Shown piece by piece: positions 33,976-42,995 of a DNA stretch of 64,000 nt; positions within the stretch are counted from its first letter, which is position 1, and the number at the start of each line of letters is the position of its first letter. The stretch covers positions 1-64,000 of the forward strand of contig DAMBQR010000007.1 in assembly GCA_032055545.1 (NCBI GenBank). The letters are read 5' to 3'. The notes under the pieces are model-generated. The model was not told the origin of the DNA, searched no databases, and saw only the letters and a list, made by a program, of their open reading frames with translations. Made by a program: the position numbers and the translations under genes. The stretch comes from Pseudescherichia sp032055545 (GTDB lineage: Bacteria > Pseudomonadota > Gammaproteobacteria > Enterobacterales > Enterobacteriaceae).

Positions 33976-34668
33976 TCAGAACAACAGGTGTTCTGCGCGT
34001 ACAATCATCGACATGCCTGAGGTCAGCTGCACACGAACACCGTCTTTGGTGATCTCCAGTACAGTGGCGTCCATTGCGTTATTGCCCGCTTTCACCTTGA
34101 GGTTCTGACCCACGTTCAGCGCAGTAATATCGGATACTGGCGTATGCTGTGGCTCTTCACGCGGTGCGCGCTGAGGTTTCGCGGCAGGTTTGTCGGCGCG
34201 TGGTTTACGCTGCTCGTTGCCCTCTTTACGGCGCGGCGCAGGACGCGGTTTACGCTCGCGGCGAGGCGCGTCTTCCTGCTCACCGGCAGCGGCAGCAGCT
34301 TCACGCTTTTTAGCCTGCTGTTCAGCACGCTGGGCCTGGACGCGGGCTTTCGCCTCTTCCAGCTGCTTGCGCGCATGTTCAACATGCTGCTCATCCAGAA
34401 CGCCGCTCGGGTTACCGTCGAGATCGACGCGGGTCGCACCTGCTTTGATCCCATACAGGTAGCGCCAGCTAGAGGTGTAAAGACGCAGCGCAGAACGAAG
34501 CTGAGTTTTGCTGAGGCTCATCTCTCCTTCAACGCGCTCGACCAGATCCTGAAAAATACCAATTTTCAGGGGGCGCGCTTCACCTTCTGCACTGAAACAG
34601 TGAGGAAAACGTTCGGCCAGAAAGGCGATAACTTCTTTACTGCTATTCAACTTAGGTTGATTTTCCAT
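33976..34668 (-). CDS. proQ: RNA chaperone ProQ
   Basis: FinO-family global RNA-binding protein that recognises structured sRNAs and mRNA 3' ends. The 230-residue protein has the N-terminal FinO domain (about 1-120, with FPHCFSAEGEARPLKIGIFQ and LYTSSWRYLYG), a basic linker rich in K, R, A and E (about 125-180), and a C-terminal Tudor-like domain (LNVGQNLKVKAGNNAMDATV). It is 232 residues in E. coli. It lies directly upstream of prc. Confidence 0.97.
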   Translation of the reverse strand: MENQPKLNSSKEVIAFLAERFPHCFSAEGEARPLKIGIFQDLVERVEGEMSLSKTQLRSALRLYTSSWRYLYGIKAGATRVDLDGNPSGVLDEQHVEHARKQLEEAKARVQAQRAEQQAKKREAAAAAGEQEDAPRRERKPRPAPRRKEGNEQRKPRADKPAAKPQRAPREEPQHTPVSDITALNVGQNLKVKAGNNAMDATVLEITKDGVRVQLTSGMSMIVRAEHLLF

Positions 34669-34765
34669 GAAATTTCCTGATTACAACGGACGTTGCCAAC
34701 AAGCCGCAGGCATGAACAGGCGTCATTATAATGACCCCATCAGTAAATGCTACGTTATCCGTTGA

Positions 34766-35263
34766 TTATACTGCGTCGCCCGCAAAGAATTTTTGATAAT
34801 CGGTCGCTTCCAGCAGGCGCTGGAGGTGCGAAACCAGCTCGCGCAGCCCCTGCTCATCCTCGGTGGTGAAGCGAGAGAATACCGTGCTGTCGATGTCCAG
34901 CACGCCAATAATCTGATCTTTTACCACCAGCGGCAGAACAATTTCCGCGTTGCTGGCAGCATCGCAGGCGATATGCCCATCAAACGCATGGACATCTTCT
35001 ACACGCTGGACGCTATTTTGCGCCACCGCCGTACCGCAGACGCCGCGGCCTACCGGAATGCGTACGCAGGCAATCTTGCCCTGGAACGGACCTAATACCA
35101 GCGTGTCGCCTTCAAGCAGGTAGAATCCTGCCCAGTTAACGCCCTCAAGACGTTCAAACAGTAGCGCGCTGGTATTGGCGAGCGTCGCTAAAAAACTGGT
35201 CTCACCTGCCATCAATGCCTGAAAATCGCGGTTCAACTCCGCGTAAAATTCACTTTTGCTCAT
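34766..35263 (-). CDS. msrC: Free methionine-(R)-sulfoxide reductase MsrC
   Basis: GAF-domain enzyme that reduces free methionine-R-sulfoxide. The 165-residue product matches E. coli YebR/MsrC. The conserved cysteines lie in GKIACVRIPVGRGVCGTAVA and GHIACDAASN (about residues 84, 94 and 118); the last is the catalytic one in the family. LDIDSTVFSRF closes the GAF fold. It is divergent from letA. Confidence 0.95.
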   Translation of the reverse strand: MSKSEFYAELNRDFQALMAGETSFLATLANTSALLFERLEGVNWAGFYLLEGDTLVLGPFQGKIACVRIPVGRGVCGTAVAQNSVQRVEDVHAFDGHIACDAASNAEIVLPLVVKDQIIGVLDIDSTVFSRFTTEDEQGLRELVSHLQRLLEATDYQKFFAGDAV

Positions 35264-35394
35264 TATTCAATCACTTGTTGTCATACGAAAAAAGGTAGCC
35301 TAGCCTATTAAAATAAACATTAAATGCCTTCATGCTCAAGATAATCCATTCATGAGTTAAGATAGATTAATTCGAACATAGTCCAAAATACGTC

Positions 35395-36678
35395 ATGGCG
35401 CTGAAAACACCAAAGTTAGTCACCGACAGGAAAATGGCAATTCGTGCTATTGGCGACCCTCTGCCACGTGCACATTATCAGCGCTGCCCGCAGTGCGATA
35501 CGCTTTTTGCGCTGCCGGTGATGAAATCACACGAAAGTGCTTATTGTCCGCGCTGTGATGCGAAGATCCGCGACGGCCGGGACTGGTCGCTCACCCGGCT
35601 GGGGGCGATGGCTATCACCATGCTGATGCTGATGCCCTTCGCATGGGGAGAGCCGCTGCTGCACCTCTACCTGCTGGGGGTGCGCATCGATGCCAACCTG
35701 CTGATGGGGATCTGGCAGATGTCCTCGCAGGGCAATCCGCTCACCGCCGCCATGGTGCTGTTCTGTACCGTCGGCGCGCCGCTGGTGCTGGTGGCCGCCA
35801 TTGCTTATCTCTGGTTTGGCAACCGGCTGGGGATGAACCTGCGCCCCGTATTGCTGATGCTGGAGAGGCTCAAGGAGTGGGTGATGCTGGATATCTACCT
35901 GATTGGCATCGGCGTCGCCTCCATTAAGGTCCAGGACTATGCGTATCTGCAGCCGGGGGTAGGTCTGCTGGCCTTCGTTGCGCTGGTGATCCTCAGTATC
36001 CTGACCTTAATTCATCTCAATATTGAGCAGCTGTGGGAGCGATTTTACCCTCAGCGCCCGGCCACCCGCCCGCATGACAACCTGCGCGTCTGCCTCGGAT
36101 GCCACTTCACGGGCCTGCCGGATCCGCGGGGGCGCTGCCCGCGCTGCCATATTCCGCTGCGTCACCGCAGACGCCATAGTATCCAGAAGTGCTGGGCGGC
36201 GCTGATCGCCTCGCTGGTGTTTCTCCTGCCCGCCAACCTGCTGCCTATCTCGGTTATCTATGTTAACGGCGCGCGGCAGGCGGACACCATCATGTCCGGG
36301 ATCATGTCGCTGGCCAGCAGTAACATTGCCGTTGCAGGCATTGTTTTTATCGCCAGTATCCTGGTGCCGTTTACCAAAGTCATTGTCCTGTTTACACTGC
36401 TGGTCAGCATCCATTTTAAATGTGAACAGGGGTTGCGCACTCGCCTGCTGCTGTTGCGTTTCGTGACATGGATTGGCCGCTGGTCGATGCTCGATCTGTT
36501 TGTGATTTCAATAACGATGTCACTCATTAACCGCGATCAGCTTCTCGCGTTTACCATGGGTCCCGCTGCGTTTTACTTCGGCGCAGCGGTAATTTTGACT
36601 ATTCTTGCTGTGGAATGGCTGGACAGCCGCTTACTTTGGGATGCACATGAGTCAGGAAACCCCCGCTTCGCCGACTGA
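35395..36678 (+). CDS. letA: Lipid transport membrane protein LetA (YebS)
   Basis: Inner-membrane partner of the MCE tunnel protein LetB, of the PqiA family. The 427-residue protein has two zinc-ribbon-like modules (CPQCDTLF with CPRCDAKI at about residues 32-55; CLGCHFTG with CPRCHIPL at about 235-260), each followed by a cluster of helices. It matches E. coli YebS in length. The letB start lies inside its last 32 bases, so the pair is translationally coupled. Confidence 0.96.
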   Translation: MALKTPKLVTDRKMAIRAIGDPLPRAHYQRCPQCDTLFALPVMKSHESAYCPRCDAKIRDGRDWSLTRLGAMAITMLMLMPFAWGEPLLHLYLLGVRIDANLLMGIWQMSSQGNPLTAAMVLFCTVGAPLVLVAAIAYLWFGNRLGMNLRPVLLMLERLKEWVMLDIYLIGIGVASIKVQDYAYLQPGVGLLAFVALVILSILTLIHLNIEQLWERFYPQRPATRPHDNLRVCLGCHFTGLPDPRGRCPRCHIPLRHRRRHSIQKCWAALIASLVFLLPANLLPISVIYVNGARQADTIMSGIMSLASSNIAVAGIVFIASILVPFTKVIVLFTLLVSIHFKCEQGLRTRLLLLRFVTWIGRWSMLDLFVISITMSLINRDQLLAFTMGPAAFYFGAAVILTILAVEWLDSRLLWDAHESGNPRFAD

Positions 36679-39283
36679 AGCGCGCATTAAAACAAAACGT
36701 CGAATTTCGCCTTTCTGGCTGCTACCTGTTATCGCATTGATGATTGCTGGCTGGCTTCTGTGGACCAGCTATGAGGATCGCGGTAACACCATTACCATCG
36801 ATTTCGTCTCGGCTGACGGCATTGTGGCCGGGCGTACGCCGGTGCGCTACCAGGGCGTTGAGGTCGGTACCGTACAGGAGATCCGCCTGAGCGAAAATCT
36901 CAATAAAATTGAGGTCAAGGCCAGCATCAAGGCGGATATGAAGGACGCCCTGCGCAACGATACCCAGTTCTGGCTGGTGACACCCAAAGCGTCGCTGGCC
37001 GGTATTTCCGGGCTGGATGCGCTGGTCGGCGGGAACTATATCGGCATGATGCCGGGCAAAGGCGAGCCGCAGGATCACTTTACGGCCCTTGATACCCAGC
37101 CGAAGTATCGTCTCAGCAACGGCGAGCTGATGATCCATCTTCACGCCCCGGATCTCGGATCGCTGAGCAGCGGCTCGCTGGTCTACTTCCGTAAAATTCC
37201 CGTCGGCCGCGTCTATGACTACTCCATCAATGCCAACAAGCAGGGCGTGACCATCGATGTGCTGATTGAGCGCCGCTTCACCAGCCTGGTGAAAAAAGGC
37301 AGCCGCTTCTGGAACGTCTCCGGCGTGAAGGCGGACGTGGGCCTGAGCGGAGCGAAGATAGAGCTGGAGAGCGTCGCGTCGCTGGTTAACGGGGCGATCG
37401 CCTTTGACTCGCCGGAATCATCGAAACCGGCAGAGAGCGATGACGAGTTCGGCCTCTATAAGGATTTGGCCCATAGCCAGCGCGGGGTGATCGTTAAGCT
37501 GGCCCTGCCCGGTGGCGAGGGGCTGAAAGCCGGATCTACCCCGCTGATGTACCAGGGGCTGGAGGTGGGCGAGCTAACCAGGCTCGATCTCAACCCCGGC
37601 GGCGCGGTGAGCGGTGAGATGACCGTCGATCCCAGCGTTGTTAACCTGCTGCGCGCCAATACCCGCATTGAGATGCGCAACCCGAAACTCTCCCTGAACA
37701 ACGCCAGCGTCAGCTCGTTGCTTACCGGCACCACACTCGAGCTGGTACCGGGAGAAGGCGAACCGCGGGATAACTTCGTGGTGCTGCCTGCGGATAAAAC
37801 CCTGCTGCAAGAGCCTGGCGTTGTTACCCTGACCCTGACCGCGCCGGAGAGCTACGGCATCGACGCCGGTCAGCCCATCGTTCTGCATGGGGTGCAGATA
37901 GGCCAGGTGCTGGAGCGCGATCTGAGCGCGAAAGGCGTCTCTTTTGCCGTCGCTATCGACCCCCAATATCGTGAGCTGGTGCAGGGCGACAGCAAGTTCG
38001 TTGTGAACAGCCGGGTGGACGTTAAAGTGGGTCTGGATGGCATCGAGTTCCTTGCCGCCAGCGCCAACGAGTGGATCAGCGGCGGGATCCGTATCCTGCC
38101 GGGAAGCAAAGGCGAGATAAAGTCCACCTATCCGCTGTTCGCTAACCTCGACAAGGCGATTGAGAACAGCCTCAGCGATCTGCCTACTACCACCCTGACG
38201 CTGACCGCCGAGAAGCTGCCAGACGTGCAGGCCGGCTCGGTGGTGCTCTACCGTAAGTTTGAGGTGGGCGAAGTGATCAACGTCCGCCCGCGCGCTAACG
38301 CGTTTGATATTCAGCTGCACGTTAAGCCGGAGTATCAATCCCTGCTGACCGCCAACAGCATCTTCTGGGCAGAAGGCGGCGCGAAAGTGCAGCTCAACGG
38401 TAGCGGATTGACCGTCCAGGCCTCTCCCCTGTCCAGAGCGATTAAGGGGGCAATTAGTTTTGATAACCTTACCGGCGCCAATGCCTCGATTCGCAAGGGC
38501 GACAAGCGGATCCTCTTCCCGTCAGAGACCGCGGCCCGCGCCGTAGGAGGCCAGATTAAACTGCATGCCTTTGATGCGGGCAAGCTTGCCCCCGGCATGC
38601 CGATTAAGTACCTGGGCATTGATATCGGTCAGGTGCAGGATCTGCAGCTGATTACCGAACGTAACGAGGTGCAAGCCACTGCCGTGCTCTATCCGGAGTA
38701 TGTGCAAAAATTTGCCCGCAGCGGTACGCGTTTTTCAGTGATCACCCCACAAATCTCAGCGGCCGGGGTTGAGCATCTGGACACTATTTTGCAGCCCTAT
38801 ATCAACGTCGAGCCAGGCCGGGGCGGCGACGTTCGCCGGGAGTTTGAGCTGCAGGAAGCCACCATCGCTGACTCACGCTATGTCGACGGCTTGAGCATTG
38901 TGGTCGAGGCCCCTGAAGCGGGCGGGCTGAACATCGGTACGCCGGTGCTGTTCCGCGGCATTGAGGTAGGCACGGTGACCGGCTTAACCCTGGGCACGCT
39001 CTCGGACCGGGTTATGGTGGGCCTGCGTATCAGCAAGCGCTTCGAGCATCTGGTGCGTAACAACTCGGTGTTCTGGCTGGCTTCCGGCTACTCGCTGGAC
39101 TTCGGTCTGGTCGGCGGCGTCGTGAAAACCGGCACCTTTAACCAGTTCATCCGCGGCGGCATTGCGTTCGCAACGCCACCGGGGATCCCACTGGCACCGA
39201 AGGCACAAACCGGCAAGCACTTCCTGCTCCAGGATAGCGAGCCGAAAGAGTGGCGTAGCTGGGGCACCGCTCTGCCACGTTAA
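36647..39283 (+). CDS. letB: MCE-domain lipid tunnel protein LetB (YebT)
   Basis: Periplasm-spanning lipid transport tunnel subunit. The 878-residue protein has one N-terminal membrane helix (about residues 22-42) followed by seven MCE domains. Each is recognisable by a TPVRYQGVEVGTV-like strand: GVEVGTV, KIPVGRV, GLEVGEL, GVQIGQV, KFEVGEV, GIDIGQV, GIEVGTV. Seven repeats match E. coli LetB. The start MSQETPAS overlaps the end of letA. An upstream in-frame ATG at 36605 is rejected. Confidence 0.97.
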   Translation: MSQETPASPTEARIKTKRRISPFWLLPVIALMIAGWLLWTSYEDRGNTITIDFVSADGIVAGRTPVRYQGVEVGTVQEIRLSENLNKIEVKASIKADMKDALRNDTQFWLVTPKASLAGISGLDALVGGNYIGMMPGKGEPQDHFTALDTQPKYRLSNGELMIHLHAPDLGSLSSGSLVYFRKIPVGRVYDYSINANKQGVTIDVLIERRFTSLVKKGSRFWNVSGVKADVGLSGAKIELESVASLVNGAIAFDSPESSKPAESDDEFGLYKDLAHSQRGVIVKLALPGGEGLKAGSTPLMYQGLEVGELTRLDLNPGGAVSGEMTVDPSVVNLLRANTRIEMRNPKLSLNNASVSSLLTGTTLELVPGEGEPRDNFVVLPADKTLLQEPGVVTLTLTAPESYGIDAGQPIVLHGVQIGQVLERDLSAKGVSFAVAIDPQYRELVQGDSKFVVNSRVDVKVGLDGIEFLAASANEWISGGIRILPGSKGEIKSTYPLFANLDKAIENSLSDLPTTTLTLTAEKLPDVQAGSVVLYRKFEVGEVINVRPRANAFDIQLHVKPEYQSLLTANSIFWAEGGAKVQLNGSGLTVQASPLSRAIKGAISFDNLTGANASIRKGDKRILFPSETAARAVGGQIKLHAFDAGKLAPGMPIKYLGIDIGQVQDLQLITERNEVQATAVLYPEYVQKFARSGTRFSVITPQISAAGVEHLDTILQPYINVEPGRGGDVRREFELQEATIADSRYVDGLSIVVEAPEAGGLNIGTPVLFRGIEVGTVTGLTLGTLSDRVMVGLRISKRFEHLVRNNSVFWLASGYSLDFGLVGGVVKTGTFNQFIRGGIAFATPPGIPLAPKAQTGKHFLLQDSEPKEWRSWGTALPR

Positions 39284-39289
39284 GCGCCC

Positions 39290-39322
39290 TGCTCCGGCGC
39301 GCCTGCTGCGCCGGAGCGTTTT
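39290..39322 (+). terminator. Terminator of letAB
   Basis: CTCCGGCGC (39292-39300) pairs with GCGCCGGAG (39308-39316) around a seven-base loop. TTTT follows, eight bases after the letB stop. Confidence 0.8.
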
Positions 39323-39365
39323 ATGCTACACTGCGCGCCCTGATTTATTGCTGGTGGTGTAATTC

Positions 39366-40805
39366 GTGGCTCACAACGCTGTCTATCTTCCTGAAGAATT
39401 TCTTGCGCAAATGCGTCTGGCTATGCCGACGCATCTCTCCTTCGATGACTTTATTGCCGCCTGCCAGCGTCCGCTGCGCCGCAGTATTCGGGTCAACACG
39501 CTCAAAATTTCCGTGGCAGCATTCCTGGACCTGGTCGCCCCCTATGGCTGGCAGCTGACGCCGGTTCCCTGGTGCGAAGAGGGATTCTGGATCGAGCGTG
39601 AAGATGAAGAGGCGCTACCCCTTGGTAGCACCGCCGAGCACCTCAGCGGACTGTTCTATATTCAGGAAGCCAGCTCAATGCTGCCGGTCAGCGCCCTCTT
39701 TGCCGACGGCAACCGGCCCCAGCGGGTGATGGACGTTGCCGCGGCGCCCGGGTCGAAAACCACGCAGATCGCTGCACGGATGGAAAATGGCGGCGCGATC
39801 CTCGCCAATGAGTTCTCCGCCAGCCGGGTGAAAGTGTTGCATGCCAATATCAGCCGCTGCGGGATCAGCAACGTTGCCCTGACCCACTTTGATGGCCGGG
39901 TATTTGGTGCAGCGCTGCCTGAAACTTTTGACGCCATTCTGCTGGATGCCCCCTGCTCCGGTGAAGGGGTCGTGCGTAAAGATCCTGATGCCCTGAAAAA
40001 CTGGTCTGTTGCCAGCAATCTGGAGATCGCAGCAACCCAGCGGGAGCTGATCGACAGTGCCTTTCATGCCCTGCGCCCCGGCGGAACGCTGGTCTATTCC
40101 ACCTGCACGCTTAACCGGGATGAGAACGAAGCGATTTGCCACTGGCTGAAGAACCACTATCCCGATGCGGTTGAGTTTCTGCCGCTGGAACAGCTGTTTG
40201 CCGGCGCGTCGCAGGCGCTGACCGCCGATGGCTTCCTGCACGTTTTCCCGCAAATTTTCGACTGCGAAGGGTTCTTCGTCGCGCGGCTGCGTAAAATCGC
40301 CTCTGTGGCGCCCCTGCCCGCTCCCGGCTATAAGATGGGCAAATTCCCCTTCTCGCCGGTAAAAGGCCGGGAGAGCGCCCAGATAGCCCAGGCCGCTGCG
40401 GCTGCCGGGCTGCGCTGGGACAATACGTTACGCCTGTGGCAGCGTGATAAAGAGCTGTGGCTCTTCCCGGAGCAGATCGAAGCCTTAACGGGCAAGGTTC
40501 GCTTCTCGCGGATTGGCATTAAGCTCGCCGAGACGCATAACAAAGGCTATCGCTGGCAGCATGAAGCGGTCATTGCCCTGGCCGGAACCGATAATCCGCT
40601 GGCTTTTGAGCTTAATCCTGCTGAGGCCGAAGAGTGGTATCGCGGCCGGGACATCTACCCGCAGGCTATGGTTAAGCATGACGAAGCGATCGTCACGTTC
40701 CAGGGCCAGCCTCTTGGGCTGGCAAAGAAAGTCGGCTCGCGTCTTAAGAACAGCTATCCACGAGAGCTGGTTCGTGATGGTCGGCTTTTCGCCAGCAAAG
40801 CGTAG
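39366..40805 (+). CDS. rsmF: 16S rRNA m5C1407 methyltransferase RsmF
   Basis: Methylates C1407 of 16S rRNA. It is 479 residues, the length of E. coli RsmF. The Rossmann SAM motif is MDVAAAPGSKTTQIAA near residue 120. The two cysteines of the NOL1/NOP2/Sun mechanism are in LDAPCSGEGV and YSTCTLN (about residues 198 and 247). A C-terminal PUA-like RNA-binding region follows. The start is GTG (39366), 43 bases past the letB terminator. Confidence 0.96.
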   Translation: MAHNAVYLPEEFLAQMRLAMPTHLSFDDFIAACQRPLRRSIRVNTLKISVAAFLDLVAPYGWQLTPVPWCEEGFWIEREDEEALPLGSTAEHLSGLFYIQEASSMLPVSALFADGNRPQRVMDVAAAPGSKTTQIAARMENGGAILANEFSASRVKVLHANISRCGISNVALTHFDGRVFGAALPETFDAILLDAPCSGEGVVRKDPDALKNWSVASNLEIAATQRELIDSAFHALRPGGTLVYSTCTLNRDENEAICHWLKNHYPDAVEFLPLEQLFAGASQALTADGFLHVFPQIFDCEGFFVARLRKIASVAPLPAPGYKMGKFPFSPVKGRESAQIAQAAAAAGLRWDNTLRLWQRDKELWLFPEQIEALTGKVRFSRIGIKLAETHNKGYRWQHEAVIALAGTDNPLAFELNPAEAEEWYRGRDIYPQAMVKHDEAIVTFQGQPLGLAKKVGSRLKNSYPRELVRDGRLFASKA

Positions 40806-40916
40806 ATCGAGGAAAAGAGCACTTTTTTACTGGCGAGATAGGACATGATGTACCAGGCTGAAAATTGGGGTGACTTTACTGGTCGTACCACATTATGCAG
40901 ATAAATGGAGAGCATT

Positions 40917-41156
40917 ATGACGAAAACCAGCGTGCGCATTGGCCAATTTGAAATTGATGATGCTGAGCTGCAGGGCGATCGGCCAGGAGAGCGAACGTTA
41001 CGCATTCCATGCAGCTCCGATCCCGATTTATGTATGCAGCTCGATGCCTGGGACGCCGATACCAGTATTCCGGCGCTTCTTAACGGCGAACAATCCGTGC
41101 TTTATCGTGAGCACTACGATGAACAGACTGATACCTGGATCCTGCGCCTCGGCTGA
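40917..41156 (+). CDS. yebV: DUF1480 small protein YebV
   Basis: A 79-residue protein of unknown function. SVRIGQFEIDDAELQG, SDPDLCMQLDAWD and SIPALLNGEQSVLYREHYD match E. coli YebV. I start at the ATG at 40917, after GGAGA, not the in-frame ATG four codons upstream. A short GC hairpin follows the stop. Confidence 0.92.
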   Translation: MTKTSVRIGQFEIDDAELQGDRPGERTLRIPCSSDPDLCMQLDAWDADTSIPALLNGEQSVLYREHYDEQTDTWILRLG

Positions 41157-41165
41157 TCCATTGAG

Positions 41166-41187
41166 CCCGCCGCCCGGCGGGTTATTT
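41166..41187 (+). terminator. Possible terminator after yebV
   Basis: CCCGCC pairs with GGCGGG around a four-base loop, followed by the weak T tract TTATTT. Confidence 0.45.
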
Positions 41188-41257
41188 ACTCCTGGAATTT
41201 CCTCTCTTTACGTTCCTCCCCTACACTTAAGCTAAGCGGTACGGAAGTGAGGATGGA

Positions 41258-41449
41258 ATGGTCGCACTGGTTCTCTTTATCTGCTACCTGGACGGTGGCT
41301 GTGATGACATTGTTATTGACGTATACAATACCGAACAGCAGTGCCTGGTCTCTATGGAGGAGCAGCGGATCCGCCACGGCGGTTGCTATCCGGTAGAGGA
41401 CTTCATCGACGGCTTCTGGCGACCGGCCCAGGAGTTCAGTGATTTTTAA
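41258..41449 (+). CDS. yebW: DUF1482 small protein YebW
   Basis: A 63-residue protein of unknown function, the same length as E. coli YebW. LVLFICYLDGGCDDIVIDVY, CLVSMEEQRIRHGGC and EDFIDGFWRPAQEFSDF are conserved, including the cysteines. The ATG follows GTGAGGATGGA. In E. coli pphA follows; here the SdsR/SraC locus follows directly. Confidence 0.92.
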   Translation: MVALVLFICYLDGGCDDIVIDVYNTEQQCLVSMEEQRIRHGGCYPVEDFIDGFWRPAQEFSDF

Positions 41450-41525
41450 CTCCCCCACATTTTAACCAAAAAAACGCTGGACGCCCGGCGGGTTGGGTAT
41501 GGTATGGTTAACTCAGGAAGTAGAT

Positions 41526-41630
41526 AAAAAAAAGACCGAATACGATTCCTGTATTCGGTCCAGGGAAATGGCTCTTGGGAGAGAGCCGTGCGCTAAAAGT
41601 TGGCATTAATGCAGGCTAAATACGCCTGGC
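41526..41630 (-). ncRNA. sdsR: SdsR (RyeB) stationary-phase sRNA
   Basis: Hfq- and ProQ-binding sRNA made under sigma-S control. The minus strand reads nearly as the E. coli 104-nt RNA: TTTAGCCTGCATTAATGCC, then AACTTTTAGCGCACGGCTC, the internal GGCTCTCTCCCAAGAGCC hairpin, and the terminator GACCGAATAC / GTATTCGGTC followed by T. Only the 5' few bases differ. The upstream CTATTCT hexamer is a plausible sigma-S -10 box. In E. coli it represses ompD-type and mutS targets. Confidence 0.95.
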
Positions 41631-41714
41631 ACTTTAAGAATAGATGACAGCGCCAGCTTTTCCAGTCCACAGCATCTGTGGCAGGAAAAAAAGGGTGATT
41701 GTCACGGCCATAAA

Positions 41715-41757
41715 CAAAAAAACCGCAACGCTTCATCAGTGAAGCCTGCGGTTTTTT
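41715..41757. terminator. Bidirectional terminator of SraC and yebY
   Basis: AACCGCA pairs with TGCGGTT and GCTTCA with TGAAGC in one long hairpin. A and T runs flank it on both sides, so it can stop SraC (plus) and the yobA-yebZ-yebY transcript (minus). Confidence 0.88.
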
Positions 41758-41776
41758 GTTATGAATCAAGCCGTAA

Positions 41777-42115
41777 CTAGCAGAGCTTTTCCGCACGCTC
41801 AATGTACGGTGCCAGGCTCATCTTTTCTCCGGGCTTCGCCGGATCGTCAATCTGGATAATAGAGACAGGCTGGCCGCTGTTTTCTCCGCTGGCTACCTGC
41901 TGTTGCGCCGCGTCGTTGAGCGGATACTGCACCAGGGTGCTGGGGTTGATAGCAAACAGCGCATGGCCGGGACGACAGGTGAGCATCACCTCTTCACGGT
42001 TAAACGCCCATTTATCTTTACCCACATCTAAGCGGCTTACGGTGATCACCTGCGGTGCGGCCAGCGCGCTGGCAGAGCAGGTGAGTAACAGAAGAGTGAG
42101 AATACTTTTTTTCAT
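41777..42115 (-). CDS. yebY: DUF2511 periplasmic protein YebY
   Basis: A 112-residue protein with a signal peptide (MKKSILTLLLLTCSASALAA). Two mature cysteines lie in VMLTCRPGH and at the C-terminus (AEKLC). It is the last gene of yobA-yebZ-yebY, 15 bases after yebZ. In E. coli this operon is copper-responsive and contributes to copper handling. The role of YebY itself is not well defined. Confidence 0.93.
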   Translation of the reverse strand: MKKSILTLLLLTCSASALAAPQVITVSRLDVGKDKWAFNREEVMLTCRPGHALFAINPSTLVQYPLNDAAQQQVASGENSGQPVSIIQIDDPAKPGEKMSLAPYIERAEKLC

Positions 42116-42130
42116 TTTTTCGCCAGTTAT

Positions 42131-42994
42131 TCAAAAAGGTTCAAGTGTCGCAAACAGGCTGACCGTTGCCAGCACCACAATGCCGAGAACCACTTCAGCT
42201 TGCGTCATCCGAATAAAAACAGCGCGCGCCTGGGCTTCCTGTGTACGGAAGCGTGGCACCAGCACATAGCGGTTTACCAGCGCAATGGCTACCATCAGCA
42301 GCACCAGCGCGCATTTTACCAGCAGCAAGCGTCCATATAAACTCTGCCACGGCAGTGTCGCACCCTGAATAAGAAGCGCGTTAATGATGCCGGATATCAG
42401 CACCCCCGCGACGGCCAGATGCCCGTAGCGTGAGAAGCGCATCAGGCTGCCGATCGCCTGCATGCGCTTCGCCGCGTTAACCAGCCGCATACAGTACAGC
42501 ACCGGCAGCAGACCGCCAAACCAGGCGGCGGCACAGATCAGATGCACGGCGTAGTTGATCCGGGCAAAAAGTCCTGTGGTCCCGTCATGCATCGCCGCAT
42601 GGCCGGTGTTAGCCAGCAGCAGCAGTTGGGCAGTCACCAGCAACAGCACTTGCCCCTGCTGATGCATAAAGCCCAGCAGCAAAGTTGCCAGCGCAATAAT
42701 AATTTGCCACATCCAGATGCTGCCAAACTGCGTTTCACTTACCGCCAGCCAGATATCCGGCTGCCAGACGTCGTGCCAGCCGTTGCCCATCATACCGCCC
42801 TGCAGGGCAAACATCAGCAGCGCACAGAGAAACGCCAGCGCCAGGGCGGCACGCTGCATAGACCTGAAGCGGCGCTGCAGCGTGGAGCGGATCGCTGGAT
42901 CGGCGAGCCAGTGCGCAAAGGCGGCGCTGCCAAATACCAGCATCAGGGTCAGAAAGTGAATAAACCGCAGGCCAACGTAGCAAAACGCGAGCAT
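42131..42994 (-). CDS. yebZ: CopD-family copper membrane protein YebZ
   Basis: A 287-residue inner-membrane protein of the CopD/PcoD family (290 in E. coli). It has about eight hydrophobic helices. Histidine-containing segments that fit metal contact are GLRFIHFLTLMLVFGSAAF near the start and NTGHAAMHDG with AVHLICAAAWFGGLLPVLY in the middle. It starts one base after the yobA stop, so translation is coupled. A role in copper movement is inferred from family and operon. Confidence 0.94.
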   Translation of the reverse strand: MLAFCYVGLRFIHFLTLMLVFGSAAFAHWLADPAIRSTLQRRFRSMQRAALALAFLCALLMFALQGGMMGNGWHDVWQPDIWLAVSETQFGSIWMWQIIIALATLLLGFMHQQGQVLLLVTAQLLLLANTGHAAMHDGTTGLFARINYAVHLICAAAWFGGLLPVLYCMRLVNAAKRMQAIGSLMRFSRYGHLAVAGVLISGIINALLIQGATLPWQSLYGRLLLVKCALVLLMVAIALVNRYVLVPRFRTQEAQARAVFIRMTQAEVVLGIVVLATVSLFATLEPF

Positions 42995-42995
42995 G

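Larger units (their letters stand above)
41515..41757 (+). ncRNA. sraC: SraC (RyeA) antisense RNA
   Basis: The E. coli RNA SraC/RyeA is transcribed opposite SdsR and fully covers it. Here the plus strand has a TATGGT hexamer at 41503-41508 as a possible -10 box, and ends at a strong hairpin with a U run at 41757. That gives about 243 nt, close to the E. coli length. The 5' end is an estimate. Confidence 0.65.

Noticed and set aside
36605..36646. Longer LetB starting inside letA
   Set aside because: The first 14 residues are the shifted-frame end of letA; MSQETPAS is the conserved start.
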